Assembly: GCF_001968835.1 (NCBI RefSeq) | Contig: NZ_MRDE01000017.1 | Location: forward strand, 44,379-108,378 | Length of the DNA stretch: 64,000 bases | Source of the DNA: Tersicoccus phoenicis | GTDB taxonomy: Bacteria > Actinomycetota > Actinomycetes > Actinomycetales > Micrococcaceae | Reading direction: 5' to 3' | Shown: piece by piece, positions 39,355 to 46,664 of the stretch | Layout: each line of letters starts with the position of its first letter | Numbering within the stretch: position 1 is the stretch's first letter | Translations under genes and position numbers: made by a program | Notes under the pieces: model-generated | What the model was told of the DNA's origin: nothing | Database searches by the model: none | Seen by the model: only the letters and a program-made list of their open reading frames with translations

Positions 39355-40573
39355 ACAACAGCAGGGTCGGGCCGCGCGGCTGCTGGAGCCGTTCCGCAGC
39401 CCGAAGAGTAGACGGCTGCTGGCGGCCTTCCTCGTCTCGGAGCTGGGCGACGGATCGACCTTCATCGTCATCCCGCTCGGCGTCTACGCCGTGAGCAACG
39501 ACCTCGTCGCCCTGGCCGGGACGTTCCTCGGCCGGCTGCTGTTCGCGTCCGCCTTCGCGGCCCTTGGCGGCGCGGTGGCCGACCGGTGGGACCGCCGTCG
39601 GATCCTGCTGGTCAGCTACGTGGTGCGGGCGCTACTGGTGGTGGCGCTGATGCTCGTCCCGCAGGATGAGGCAGTGGTGTTCGCCCTGCTCGGCATCCTG
39701 GTCGGGGCCAGTGGCTCCTTCGACAACCCCGCGGCCGAGGCGAGCCTGAGGACCGCCTACCGGCACGACCTCCAGTCGCTGGCCGCGGCACGCAAGACCG
39801 GCAAGACGCTCTCCGCCCTCGTCGGCCCCGCCCTGGGCGGGTTCCTGTTCGGTGCCGGGGGGATTCAGCTCGCGCTGGGCGTGAACGTGGCTGCGTTCGT
39901 CATCGCGCTGATCGTCCTCTACCCTGGCCGGCAGCGGTCACCCGCGCCGGAGTTCTTGGAGCGGAGCGAGCGACGGGAAACGCGACGCCTCGACTGGCGC
40001 GTCGTCGGCCGAGTGCCGCGGGACGCCCGGCTGGCCTTCGTCTCGGCCCTGACCGGGTCGTTCCTCGTCGGGCTCGCGACGGTGGTCGCCGTCCCCTACC
40101 TCGACGGCCTCGACCACGCCCCGCCGGGTGCCTACGGTTACGCGATCGCGGTCTACAGCGTGGGCGCGCTGGCCGGTCTGTGGTTCGCCGGCATCGCCGA
40201 CTGGAAGCGATACAGCCTGCGCGTCATCCTGGTCGTGGCGAACCTCGTCTACGGTCTCCTGGTCGTCCTCAGCGTCGCCGTGCCGGCGTGGGAGGTCCTC
40301 GCCCTCGCCTGGCTGCTGTGGGGAGTCGCGTTCGGTCCGGAGGACGTCGTCGCGGACGCGCGGGTCTCCGCCGTGGTGCCCGACCGGTGGCTCGGACGGG
40401 TCTACGCCTGGTGGTCCATCGTCTCCAAGCTCGGCTCGGCCCTCGCATTCGGCGGAGCGGCGCTCCTGGGGGCCGCGGACACCCGGGTAGCGCTGCTGGT
40501 CGCGGGCTGCGTGTACGCCGTGGTGGTGCCGGTATCGCTCTGGCTGCTCGGCCACAGAAGTCGGACGCCCTGA
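39347..40573 (+). CDS. MFS transporter
   Basis: A 408-residue major facilitator permease with about 11-12 hydrophobic segments. The cytoplasmic loop GGAVADRWDRRRILLVSYVV (about 78-97) is the conserved loop 2-3 motif. The pattern resembles drug exporters of the enterobactin/macrolide-efflux class (EntS/MefA-like). The substrate is unknown. GTG at 39347 overlaps the previous gene by 8 bp. Confidence 0.85.
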   Translation: MSEQQQGRAARLLEPFRSPKSRRLLAAFLVSELGDGSTFIVIPLGVYAVSNDLVALAGTFLGRLLFASAFAALGGAVADRWDRRRILLVSYVVRALLVVALMLVPQDEAVVFALLGILVGASGSFDNPAAEASLRTAYRHDLQSLAAARKTGKTLSALVGPALGGFLFGAGGIQLALGVNVAAFVIALIVLYPGRQRSPAPEFLERSERRETRRLDWRVVGRVPRDARLAFVSALTGSFLVGLATVVAVPYLDGLDHAPPGAYGYAIAVYSVGALAGLWFAGIADWKRYSLRVILVVANLVYGLLVVLSVAVPAWEVLALAWLLWGVAFGPEDVVADARVSAVVPDRWLGRVYAWWSIVSKLGSALAFGGAALLGAADTRVALLVAGCVYAVVVPVSLWLLGHRSRTP

Positions 40574-40711
40574 CTTGAGGAGGTCGACAACGACCATGGG
40601 TCACAACCGCCAACTGCGAGACGGCGAGGACCTACACCTGCGTGTGCCCCGCGGTGAGCCGGACAGCGCCGCGCCGAATTGCCACCAGCGACCCGCGCTC
40701 CACCACTGGAT

Positions 40712-40727
40712 ATAACACGACTGTTAT
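40712..40727. promoter_or_regulatory. Inverted repeat operator of the toxin-antitoxin operon
   Basis: ATAAC-N6-GTTAT (40712-40716 and 40723-40727) lies in an A+T-rich patch 10 bp before the toxin GTG. The antitoxin is an XRE-type protein that could bind it as an autoregulator. Confidence 0.55.
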
Positions 40728-40737
40728 CATATGATTC

Positions 40738-41063
40738 GTGTGGGAAGTGAAGGACCACCCCGGAGCCGAGGCCGAGTACCACGCGCTCAGCGCGAGAGAG
40801 GCCGCCGCCGTCGACAACGCGGTGGAGAAGCTGAGGGGGCTGGGACCGAATCTCCCGTACCCGCACAGTAGCAACGTGGAGGGGTCGAAGAAGCTTCGGG
40901 AGCTCAGGCCCCGGGGCGGCAGGAGCGTGACGAGGCCCTTGTACCGGCAGTTCGGCGACGTCTTTGTCGTCGGGCATACGCGCCCGAGGCCGAATCCGAC
41001 AAGCGGGGCTTCGCGAGAGCGTGTCGAGAGGCCGAACGCCGGCTCGGTCAGATGGAGGAGTGA
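40738..41063 (+). pseudogene. RelE/HigB-like toxin gene with a frameshift
   Basis: The first 79 codons encode a RelE-family toxin (WEVKDHPGAEAEYHAL, PHSSNVEGSKKLRELRPRGG, LYRQFGDVFVVG). After FVVG the frame runs on into unrelated Arg-rich sequence. From about 40976 the next frame instead gives AYAPEAESDKRGFARACREAERRLGQMEE (quoted for position; family-like) and ends TGA at 41061-41063, one base over the antitoxin ATG, as expected for a toxin-antitoxin pair. One missing base near 40974-40976 explains both. The toxin is probably inactive, unless this is a sequencing error or a translational frameshift. Confidence 0.75.
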
Positions 41064-41389
41064 TGACGATGAAGGTCTCGGAGCTGAAGAGCCACGACAG
41101 CGTCGTGGGGGAGCGCCGCGCCGCGGACCCCGCCTACGTCGCCGAGGTCGATCGCCTGGCGCTGGCGAACGCGGTGAGCGTCGCCGTCGTCGCACAGCGG
41201 GCCCAGCGGGGCCTGACCCAGTCACAGTTCGCCGCGCTGCTCGGCTGGAAGCAGCCGCAAGTGGCCCGGCTGGAGCGCGGCGACGTGACGCCGTCGGTCG
41301 CGACATTGCAGCGCCTGGCGCGTGCGGGCGTCCTCGTGGTCCACGTCGAGCAGGACGGGACGGTCGTCGAGCAGCGCGCGACCGCCTGA
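41063..41389 (+). CDS. XRE-family antitoxin (HigA-like)
   Basis: A 108-residue protein with an HTH_3 domain at about residues 43-95 (VVAQRAQRGLTQSQFAALLG, QVARLERGDVTPSVATLQRL). The N-terminal helix (MTMKVSELKSHDS) is typical of antitoxins of RelE/HigB pairs. It should neutralise the toxin and repress the operon through the inverted repeat at 40712-40727. The ATG overlaps the restored toxin stop by one base. It is intact although the toxin frame is broken. Confidence 0.85.
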   Translation: MTMKVSELKSHDSVVGERRAADPAYVAEVDRLALANAVSVAVVAQRAQRGLTQSQFAALLGWKQPQVARLERGDVTPSVATLQRLARAGVLVVHVEQDGTVVEQRATA

Positions 41390-41532
41390 CCCAGCGGCGA
41401 AAGCGGACATCCGAGGGAAGTAGCGACTCACAGCGGAATCCGTTCGAGCAGCTCCCGAGCAGATCGGGGCAACAGTTCGGTGCGTTCCGGGACCCGTTCG
41501 CGCCGTCGCGGTGTCGCTCCGCGCCCCGACAG

Positions 41533-41543
41533 TTGTCCACAGG
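41533..41543 (+). promoter_or_regulatory. DnaA-box-like motif upstream of tadA
   Basis: TTGTCCACAGG, identical to 348-358 upstream of the SAF gene. It lies about 100 bp before the tadA start; TACGCT at 41583-41588 could be a -10 element downstream of it. Confidence 0.4.
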
Positions 41544-41640
41544 CTGGCGACCGAGGGTGGTGCACCTCACATCCCGGCGGTTACGCTGTGCCCACGACCG
41601 GTGACGGCGGGTCGTCGCGGAAGCCTGTGGGGGGCTCCGC

Positions 41641-42551
41641 GTGAATACGGGGGGTCCGATGACGGACGCTGTTCAGATCGTCGAGGGGGAGGTCCGCGAG
41701 CTCATCCGGCTGCGCGGTCTGGATCCGGCCCGGCAGGGCCCCGAGGTGCGCCTGCTCGTCGACGCCGCGGTCAACGACTACTCCGAGCGTGCCCTCGTCA
41801 CCTCGCTGCCGCCGCTCGGTGCCCTGTCCGCGGCCCAGCGTCAGGTCTTCGACGCCGTCGCCGGGTTCGGTCCCCTCCAGCCGCTCCTGGACGACCCCGG
41901 CATCGAGGAGATCTGGATCAACTCGCCCCGCGAGGTGTACGTGGCCCGGGGCGGCGAGTCCGAGTTGACGTCCCTCTCCCTGACCGACCAGCAGGTGCGG
42001 GACCTGGTCGAACGGATGCTCGCCTCCTCCGGCCGGCGGCTCGACCTCTCCAGCCCGTTCGTGGACGCGGCGCTGCCGGACGGCTCCCGGTTGCACGTGG
42101 TGATCCCCGATGTCACCCGGCGGCACTGGTCCGTGAACATCCGTAAGTTCGTCGTCCGGGCGCGGCGGCTCGAGCACCTGGTGGAGCTGGGTTCCCTGTC
42201 TCCGTCGGCGGCGCGGTTCCTCGCCACTGCCGTCGGGGCGGGCCTGAACATCCTCGTCTCCGGTGCTACGCAGGCGGGCAAGACGACGTTGCTGAACTGT
42301 CTCGGCGCGGCGATCGGCCCGCGCGAACGGGTGATCACCGTCGAGGAGGTGTTCGAACTGCACCTGCCGCTGCGCGACGTCGTCGGCATGCAGTGCCGGC
42401 AGGAGAACCTCGAGGGCACCGGGGAGATCCCCCTGCGGCGGCTGGTCAAGGAAGCGCTGCGGATGCGACCGGACCGGCTGATCGTTGGTGAGGTGCGGGA
42501 GGCGGAGGCACTGGACATGCTGATCGCGCTGAACGCCGGACTGCCCGGGTT
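41641..42551 (+). pseudogene. tadA: tadA/cpaF, 5' part, interrupted by an integrated element
   Basis: The first 303 codons of the Tad pilus secretion ATPase. Present are the N-terminal region, GFGPLQPLLDDPGIEEIWIN, Walker A SGATQAGKTTLL (about 207-218), the Asp box VEEVFEL and the Walker B region LRMRPDRLIVGEVREAEALD. The expected next segment (SVHANSA and CTLPLLAGEN) is missing here and lies at 50087-50417. Reading continues into the element to 42966, so a chimeric ATPase of 441 codons could be made, but without its C-terminal third it is unlikely to assemble a working hexamer. The start is GTG 41641 or ATG 41659. Confidence 0.93.
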
Positions 42552-42580
42552 CGCCGGGTTACGCTCAGGGGCGTTAAACG
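42520..42580. other. attL of the integrated element
   Basis: The left junction. The crossover dinucleotide TT is at 42550-42551: tadA sequence lies to the left, element sequence to the right. The element arm carries AGGGGCGTT at 42567-42575, 16 bp from the core, mirrored on the right end by AACGCCCCT at 50061-50069. Confidence 0.85.
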
Positions 42581-42621
42581 CCAGCGAGGGGCTGGAGTCG
42601 GTACGACTTGGAGGTCTCACC

Positions 42622-42966
42622 GTGGAGCATGTGGAAGATTGCAGCCTGACGCCAGCCCTGGGCTGCTATGCCGTCGTGGAGCCGGCCGGCGTAGTCCGGT
42701 CGGTCACAGTGTGCGAACGGTCATGGCTTCACGGGTTCGCCCCGGTGGCCGAGTGGGTCGCCGCGCTCGCGGACATGGCCGACGACGTGCCGGTGCAGGT
42801 GTTCGCTGAGGTTGGCGTGCTTGGCGACTTGGAGCAGCTGGAGTTGCGCGAGCCGCTGACCGTGGGCGATCTGCGGTGGCAGTTCGCGCGGGCGGAGGAC
42901 GGCGGCGTGCTGGTGGATGTGCGCTCGCTCTTGGTGGACATGGAGTGCTTGGGCGTAGCTGCGTGA
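42622..42966 (+). CDS. Element gene of unknown function
   Basis: A 114-residue protein in the same frame as tadA, so it can also be read as the C-terminal end of the chimeric TadA. A separate start is likely: GTG at 42622 follows GGAGG (42610-42614) by seven bases. The sequence has a Cys-containing beta-rich start (LTPALGCYAVVEPAGVVRSV) and an acidic middle; no family is recognised. Its TGA overlaps the ATG of the HTH gene by one base, so it leads a three-gene rightward operon. Confidence 0.55.
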   Translation: MEHVEDCSLTPALGCYAVVEPAGVVRSVTVCERSWLHGFAPVAEWVAALADMADDVPVQVFAEVGVLGDLEQLELREPLTVGDLRWQFARAEDGGVLVDVRSLLVDMECLGVAA

Positions 42967-43142
42967 TGGGCGAGGCGATGCTCACCCGCCAGCAGGTGGC
43001 GGACTTCCTCGGCGTCCGGCACGAGTGGTTCAGTCGGCACATCAAGTCCGGCCCACCGTTCTACCGGCTCCCGGGTAACGTCATCCGGTACAAGAGGTCC
43101 GAGGTCGAGGCGTGGCTCAAACAACAACAGGAGGCGGCATGA
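42966..43142 (+). CDS. AlpA/excisionase-like helix-turn-helix protein
   Basis: A 58-residue HTH_17-type protein: MLTRQQVADFLGVRHEWFSR with the recognition helix, then RLPGNVIRYKRSEVEAWLKQ. Single-domain proteins of this type on integrative elements often act as excisionases or as activators of integrase genes. Serine integrases need a recombination directionality factor to excise; this is the best candidate on the element, but such factors are diverse and the call is inference. ATG at 42966; 42978 is an alternative. Confidence 0.75.
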   Translation: MGEAMLTRQQVADFLGVRHEWFSRHIKSGPPFYRLPGNVIRYKRSEVEAWLKQQQEAA

Positions 43143-43441
43143 GCATGGAAGAACACCAGCAGTGGATTTGTCAGCGTGTCGAGAGTCAGGTTCACGACGT
43201 CTTCCCCGGAGCACTGGTCGAACTCGTCTCCGACGAGGGCGAGTTCGGCGGATGGAGTAAACACCGGTTCCGTGTTCACGTCACCTCGGCCGGGAAGAAC
43301 TACTCGGCGTCCCAAGACCACACCCCCGCTCAGATCGACCAGCCGTCGAATGAGCATGAGGCATCGAACCTCGATCACGTCGCACGGCAGTTGGTGGAGT
43401 CGCTGACCGCACAGATGAAAGACGACGCCCGCGAAGGGTGA
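43139..43441 (+). CDS. Element protein of unknown function
   Basis: A 100-residue acidic protein starting MSMEEHQQWICQRVESQVHD. A short mixed segment (KHRFRVHVTSAGKNYSASQD) is followed by a C-terminal helix (LDHVARQLVESLTAQM). No family is recognised. The ATG at 43139 overlaps the HTH gene stop by 4 bp and is preceded by AGGAGGCGG, so expression is clearly coupled to the HTH gene. A strong bidirectional terminator follows. Confidence 0.6.
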   Translation: MSMEEHQQWICQRVESQVHDVFPGALVELVSDEGEFGGWSKHRFRVHVTSAGKNYSASQDHTPAQIDQPSNEHEASNLDHVARQLVESLTAQMKDDAREG

Positions 43442-43501
43442 CCCCACGGGCGTCCACGGCTGGCCCGACGAGTTCGGTAAGTGGTGAGCGCACCAGCATA
43501 G

Positions 43502-43540
43502 ACAGCGGCCCCGGTTCCTTCGTGGAGCCGGGGCCGCTGT
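43502..43540. terminator. Strong bidirectional terminator in the element
   Basis: A 17-bp stem, ACAGCGGCCCCGGTTCC (43502-43518) with GGAGCCGGGGCCGCTGT (43524-43540), one mismatch, loop TTCGT. It separates the convergent genes ending at 43441 and 43554. Confidence 0.85.
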
Positions 43541-43553
43541 CGTTGGTCAGTGG

Positions 43554-43829
43554 TCACCTGTCGAGTTGGTACCAGTGGACCAAGCTGATTGTCTGCGTGA
43601 GGTCGTCGCCAGAATTGCCGGAGCACTTCTTTCCGTCCGAGGAATCCGCCGACACGGAATACCGGGGCGAGAAGGTCGGCCCGCGATCCAGTATCTCCAC
43701 GGTCACGTCTTGGTGGTCGCCAGCCTTATTCCGTCGATGCATGCGGAACGTCTCGACGCGCCACGTTTCGTCTGCCTCGGCAACGCGGTCCAGTAGTTCG
43801 ATCACTTCGCTGGTATCTCGGATATCCAT
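43554..43829 (-). CDS. Element protein of unknown function
   Basis: A 91-residue protein: an acidic N-terminal helix (MDIRDTSEVIELLDRVAEAD), then alternating beta-like segments (WRVETFRMHRRNKAGDHQDV, SPRYSVSADSSDGKKCSGNS), ending LVHWYQLDR. No family is recognised. Its organisation (helix, short beta region, one conserved-looking Lys/Cys patch) is loosely like that of the 100-residue protein on the other side of the terminator, but I cannot show homology. It lies downstream of the small serine recombinase gene, 30 bp after its stop, so the two may be one transcript. Confidence 0.5.
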   Translation of the reverse strand: MDIRDTSEVIELLDRVAEADETWRVETFRMHRRNKAGDHQDVTVEILDRGPTFSPRYSVSADSSDGKKCSGNSGDDLTQTISLVHWYQLDR

Positions 43830-43859
43830 GCCGCCGAGGGTACAGCTCGGAGGGGCGCG

Positions 43860-44444
43860 TCAGTCGGCTAGCGCGCCGATGCGACGGTAGAGCGTGGCTC
43901 GACTCATCCCGAACGCACGGGCGACGGCGGTTGCGGACTCGCCGTCCGCGATGCGTCCCCGCGCTCGCCGCACCTCCTGATCGGTCCACTGCTCGCGTCG
44001 CCCGCCGAGGTCGGCACCCTTGGCACGGCGCTTCGTCACGCTGTCCCGATTGCGCTCGCTCTTGACTTCCCACTCCATTTCGGCCAGCGCCGCCATGACA
44101 GTAAAAACCATGCGTCCCATGGGGGTTCGGGTGTCTACGGCCTCGCCGCCGAGGTTGAGCACCCTTAGGTTGACGCCGCGCTCATCGAGCTGCCGCGAGA
44201 GTTCCAGCATGTTGACTGTGGATCGGCCGAGCCGGTCGAGCGTGGTGATGACGAGGGTGTCCCCAGCTTCGAGCGCGGACATAGCGCGGTCGAGTTCGGG
44301 CCGCTTCGCCTTGGCTCCTGACACTCCGCTGTCCACGTACATGTCATCGGCGCGCACGCCTGCCGCTCGCAGGTCCGCCACCTGCCTATCGGAGTCCTGT
44401 CCGCTCGTGCTGACTCGCGCATATCCGATGACCTTTGCCGCCAT
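43860..44444 (-). CDS. Small serine recombinase (resolvase/invertase family)
   Basis: A 194-residue enzyme with the N-terminal catalytic domain (Ser12 in YARVSTSGQDSDRQ; ITTLDRLGRSTVNMLEL; PMGRMVFTVMAALAEMEWE) and a C-terminal HTH (GESATAVARAFGMSRATLYR). The family includes Tn3-type resolvases and Hin/Gin invertases; the layout cannot tell which this is. It is a second recombinase beside the large integrase. The internal ATG at 44444 gives the family N terminus (MAAKVIGYARVS). Inverted repeats at 44458-44525, just upstream, could be its site or operator. Confidence 0.9.
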   Translation of the reverse strand: MAAKVIGYARVSTSGQDSDRQVADLRAAGVRADDMYVDSGVSGAKAKRPELDRAMSALEAGDTLVITTLDRLGRSTVNMLELSRQLDERGVNLRVLNLGGEAVDTRTPMGRMVFTVMAALAEMEWEVKSERNRDSVTKRRAKGADLGGRREQWTDQEVRRARGRIADGESATAVARAFGMSRATLYRRIGALAD

Positions 44445-44457
44445 GACTGTTCTCCTG

Positions 44458-44525
44458 TGTGTCTCGCAAGACTGTTTGATCTCGTGATCGAAGGTATCAG
44501 GTTGCGTTACACGTTGCAAGACACA
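44458..44525. repeat. Inverted repeat upstream of the small serine recombinase
   Basis: TGTGTCTCGCAA (44458-44469) and TTGCAAGACACA (44514-44525) match as inverted repeats in 11 of 12 positions, 14 bp upstream of the recombinase start. This fits a res-like recombination site or an operator. Confidence 0.6.
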
Positions 44526-44605
44526 ATATCTCCCGTGATTCCGTGGTGCTCGCCGTGTGTCGGTCGGGTGTCTTATGAGTCGTCGGTTGAGCGACAGTCA
44601 GTCGT

Positions 44606-44878
44606 CTAGCTCAGGCACCACGTGGAGAGGATGCTCGCGGCGGTCGAGCATGCGACACCGAACACTGCGACGATCGCGGGCCACTTCACGGCGGCAAGTC
44701 GATCGCGCATAAGGCCGGGCAGACGCTTCCCGAACTCCTCCATATCCCCCCAGGTCGTCTCCTCGCTCTTAAAGGTCTGCGTCGTCTTCTTCACGTTGAA
44801 GTAGGCAGTCACCGCCGCCGAGACAGGAACGATGAAGCCGAGCACGTCAAGCACGGTCACCAGAACTCTCATAGTCAT
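44606..44878 (-). CDS. Small element membrane protein
   Basis: A 90-residue protein with two hydrophobic segments: LVTVLDVLGFIVPVSAAVTA (about 5-25) and PAIVAVFGVACSTAASILST (about 67-87). Between them lies a charged loop (KSEETTWGDMEEFGKRLPGL). The topology, two helices with a short cytoplasmic loop, is like that of holins or small immunity and defence membrane proteins, but there is no sequence match that I recognise. The ATG at 44878 excludes an Ala/Pro/Cys-rich low-complexity extension encoded by the repeat region upstream. Confidence 0.5.
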   Translation of the reverse strand: MTMRVLVTVLDVLGFIVPVSAAVTAYFNVKKTTQTFKSEETTWGDMEEFGKRLPGLMRDRLAAVKWPAIVAVFGVACSTAASILSTWCLS

Positions 44879-45271
44879 GGGCCGAGCGTAGGCGTTGGCG
44901 TGGAGGGCAACAACAGCAGCAGGAGCAGCAGGGCAGCAGCAACAGCGAGCAGCGAGCAGCGGCAGCGGCAGCGGCAGGAGCAGGGCAGCAGCGGCGGCAG
45001 GAGCGAGAGCCGCTGGGAGCGCCTGGCGGGACGGATCAGCGGCACGTAGTGGGGGCGGCAGCGAACGGGCGGCAGGCGGCCGTGTGGCGCGTCCCAGCAG
45101 CACCCCCGGCGGGGAGGACTCCCCTCAGCCGGCCAATCCCGCCCCGCTAGTAGATAGCTTTCTCCGCGACGTACGGGTTCCACAGTCAACCAAAGTTGAC
45201 GGCGGCTGCCTTAGAGACAGCAAAGGGCCAGCCGTGCGCTTGCACGACTGGCCCCGGTACTGCTGAAGCGG
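44879..45271. repeat. Gene-free region with a GCAGCA-type low-complexity tract
   Basis: About 390 bp. From about 44909 to 45005 the plus strand is a run of imperfect GCAGCA/GGCAGC/GAGCAG units, almost free of T. It could slip to change length. A terminator-like hairpin for the coiled-coil gene lies at 45225-45254. No convincing gene is seen. Confidence 0.7.
45225..45254 (-). terminator. Terminator after the coiled-coil gene
   Basis: GGGCCAGCCGTGC (45225-45237) pairs with GCACGACTGGCCC (45242-45254), one mismatch, loop GCTT. On the minus strand it lies 18 bp after the stop at 45272 and is followed by a short T run. Confidence 0.75.
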
Positions 45272-46060
45272 TCAGCGTCCTTGACGGAGCGGCGCTGAGA
45301 ACATCACGGCGCGTACATGCTCCCGCTGCTGGCGGTCCCATTCGGCCTGCGCCTGACGCTCCGCTCGGCGGGCTTCGTTGTCAGCGTCGATGAGCGCCTG
45401 ACGGCGACGGTCCTCGACCGCCTCGCCTGCTCGCTTGACGTACTCCATCGAATGCTCGGGAATGTTGTGGATCACGGACCCGTCGTTGGTTCGGACCGCC
45501 TCCACGTTTTGCGTTCCGAAGCGCCGCCGAGTGGTCTCCCACGTCGGCAGGGGCGAGCCGCCCAGCGTTTCCAGTCGGACGTGCTCGGCATAGGTCGGGT
45601 GCGCGGTGAACGCCTCATCGACCAGCCCGTCGAAAACGGCGTTGCTCGCTTCGATGCGGACGTTGAGCGCGCGGAGCTGCGCCCCCGCCTCTTCACCGAT
45701 GCGGGTGATTTCAGCCTCGACAGCCTCACGGGTGATGACGCCCGCAAGCGTGCCACCGTCGATCTGCGCCGCCATGTGCGCGGCCTTGGCGCGTGTGACT
45801 CGCTGTGCGGCACCGTTGACAGCGTTGGCGGCTGCCTCCTCTCGGAGTTCTGCGCCCTTGATCGTCGCGCCTGAGCGGACCATTTCGTCCACGTCAAAGC
45901 TGGCGTCCCCTGCGTCCACCTGGGCTTGCAGCGCGGCAGCGCGGGCACGCACGCGGGCGAGTTCTCCGCGTGCCTCGGTGAGGGTGGCGACGGCGGCGGC
46001 ATGCGTCTCTTGTGCGGCTTCGAGTTCGGCGGCGGTGGTGATGGTCGTGTTATCAGTCAT
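45272..46060 (-). CDS. Element protein with long coiled coil
   Basis: A 262-residue protein. Residues 8-55 and 60-150 are strongly Ala/Glu/Arg-rich helical segments (AAELEAAQETHAAAVATLTE; GARAAALQ-type heptads), then a short globular part (HPTYAEHVRLETLGGSPLPT, RRRFGTQNVEAVRTNDGSVI) and a charged C-terminal helix. Phage scaffolding proteins and structural-assembly proteins can look like this, but no signature is present. It is the last gene of the minus-strand operon that starts at 47965, 19 bp after the HNH gene stop. Confidence 0.65.
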   Translation of the reverse strand: MTDNTTITTAAELEAAQETHAAAVATLTEARGELARVRARAAALQAQVDAGDASFDVDEMVRSGATIKGAELREEAAANAVNGAAQRVTRAKAAHMAAQIDGGTLAGVITREAVEAEITRIGEEAGAQLRALNVRIEASNAVFDGLVDEAFTAHPTYAEHVRLETLGGSPLPTWETTRRRFGTQNVEAVRTNDGSVIHNIPEHSMEYVKRAGEAVEDRRRQALIDADNEARRAERQAQAEWDRQQREHVRAVMFSAPLRQGR

Positions 46061-46079
46061 CGTGTTTCCTCTCGGGGTG

Positions 46080-46664
46080 TTACTTGGTGTTGCTGATGAA
46101 TGGAACTTCGACTAGTTGCGAAGCTCCGGGATGGTGAAAGATGGTTGGAAGGTCATATTCCATGGCCACGAATAGCTCCCGCATGCTGTGCGCTTTCTGC
46201 GGTGGCACTAGTTCCATTCCTTCGGGCGGGGTGTATTTCCTGCGGGCGTGATGGAGCCGGAGATTGTCGCTTCGCGTGGCGAGTTGCAAATGCGCCGGAC
46301 GCACGCAGGACACGTCGGGGCACATCACATGATCAACGTCCATGCCTTCCGGGATCGTCTGCCCTCCGATGAACTCGAAGGCAAAGCGGGCGGCCTGATA
46401 GCCCTTACCGCCGTTCTTGAACCTTCCCCGTCCGCGCAACTTCATACCACTCCAAAGCCAGCAACCGCGCCCGCTCTGCCAGTCGGCCTCGACGTACTGC
46501 ATGAACAGCTCTACGGGATCGCGGCGTCGACTGGGCTGCGGCAGTAGCTCAGTGGAGCCGGTGCGCCGCAGCCGCATTCGATGCTTTAGGCACAAGCCCT
46601 GAGCGTCTCGGGGGTTGTTGCATCCGTCCACGCTGCAAGACCGTTTCGGTCGCCCTCCTGGCAT
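46080..46664 (-). CDS. HNH endonuclease (second of two)
   Basis: A 194-residue protein. An N-terminal Cys/His cluster (CSVDGCNNPRDAQGLCLKH) is followed by a C-terminal HNH domain: GCWLWSGMKLRGRGRF, GMDVDHVMCPDVSCVRPAHL with the zinc and catalytic His, and LATRSDNLRLHHARR. HNH enzymes cut DNA; on phages and mobile elements they are homing nucleases or helpers of packaging or transposition. ATG at 46664 (MPGGRPKRSC) follows GGAGGGAC. It overlaps the upstream HNH gene by 79 bp in a different frame. Confidence 0.78.
   Translation of the reverse strand: MPGGRPKRSCSVDGCNNPRDAQGLCLKHRMRLRRTGSTELLPQPSRRRDPVELFMQYVEADWQSGRGCWLWSGMKLRGRGRFKNGGKGYQAARFAFEFIGGQTIPEGMDVDHVMCPDVSCVRPAHLQLATRSDNLRLHHARRKYTPPEGMELVPPQKAHSMRELFVAMEYDLPTIFHHPGASQLVEVPFISNTK

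Noticed and set aside
40964..41062. Separate gene start upstream of the antitoxin.
   Set aside because: This stretch is better explained as the end of the frameshifted toxin gene.
44895..45266. Plus-strand open frame of 123 codons over the low-complexity tract.
   Set aside because: Its composition follows the repeat and it runs through a terminator hairpin; it looks non-coding.
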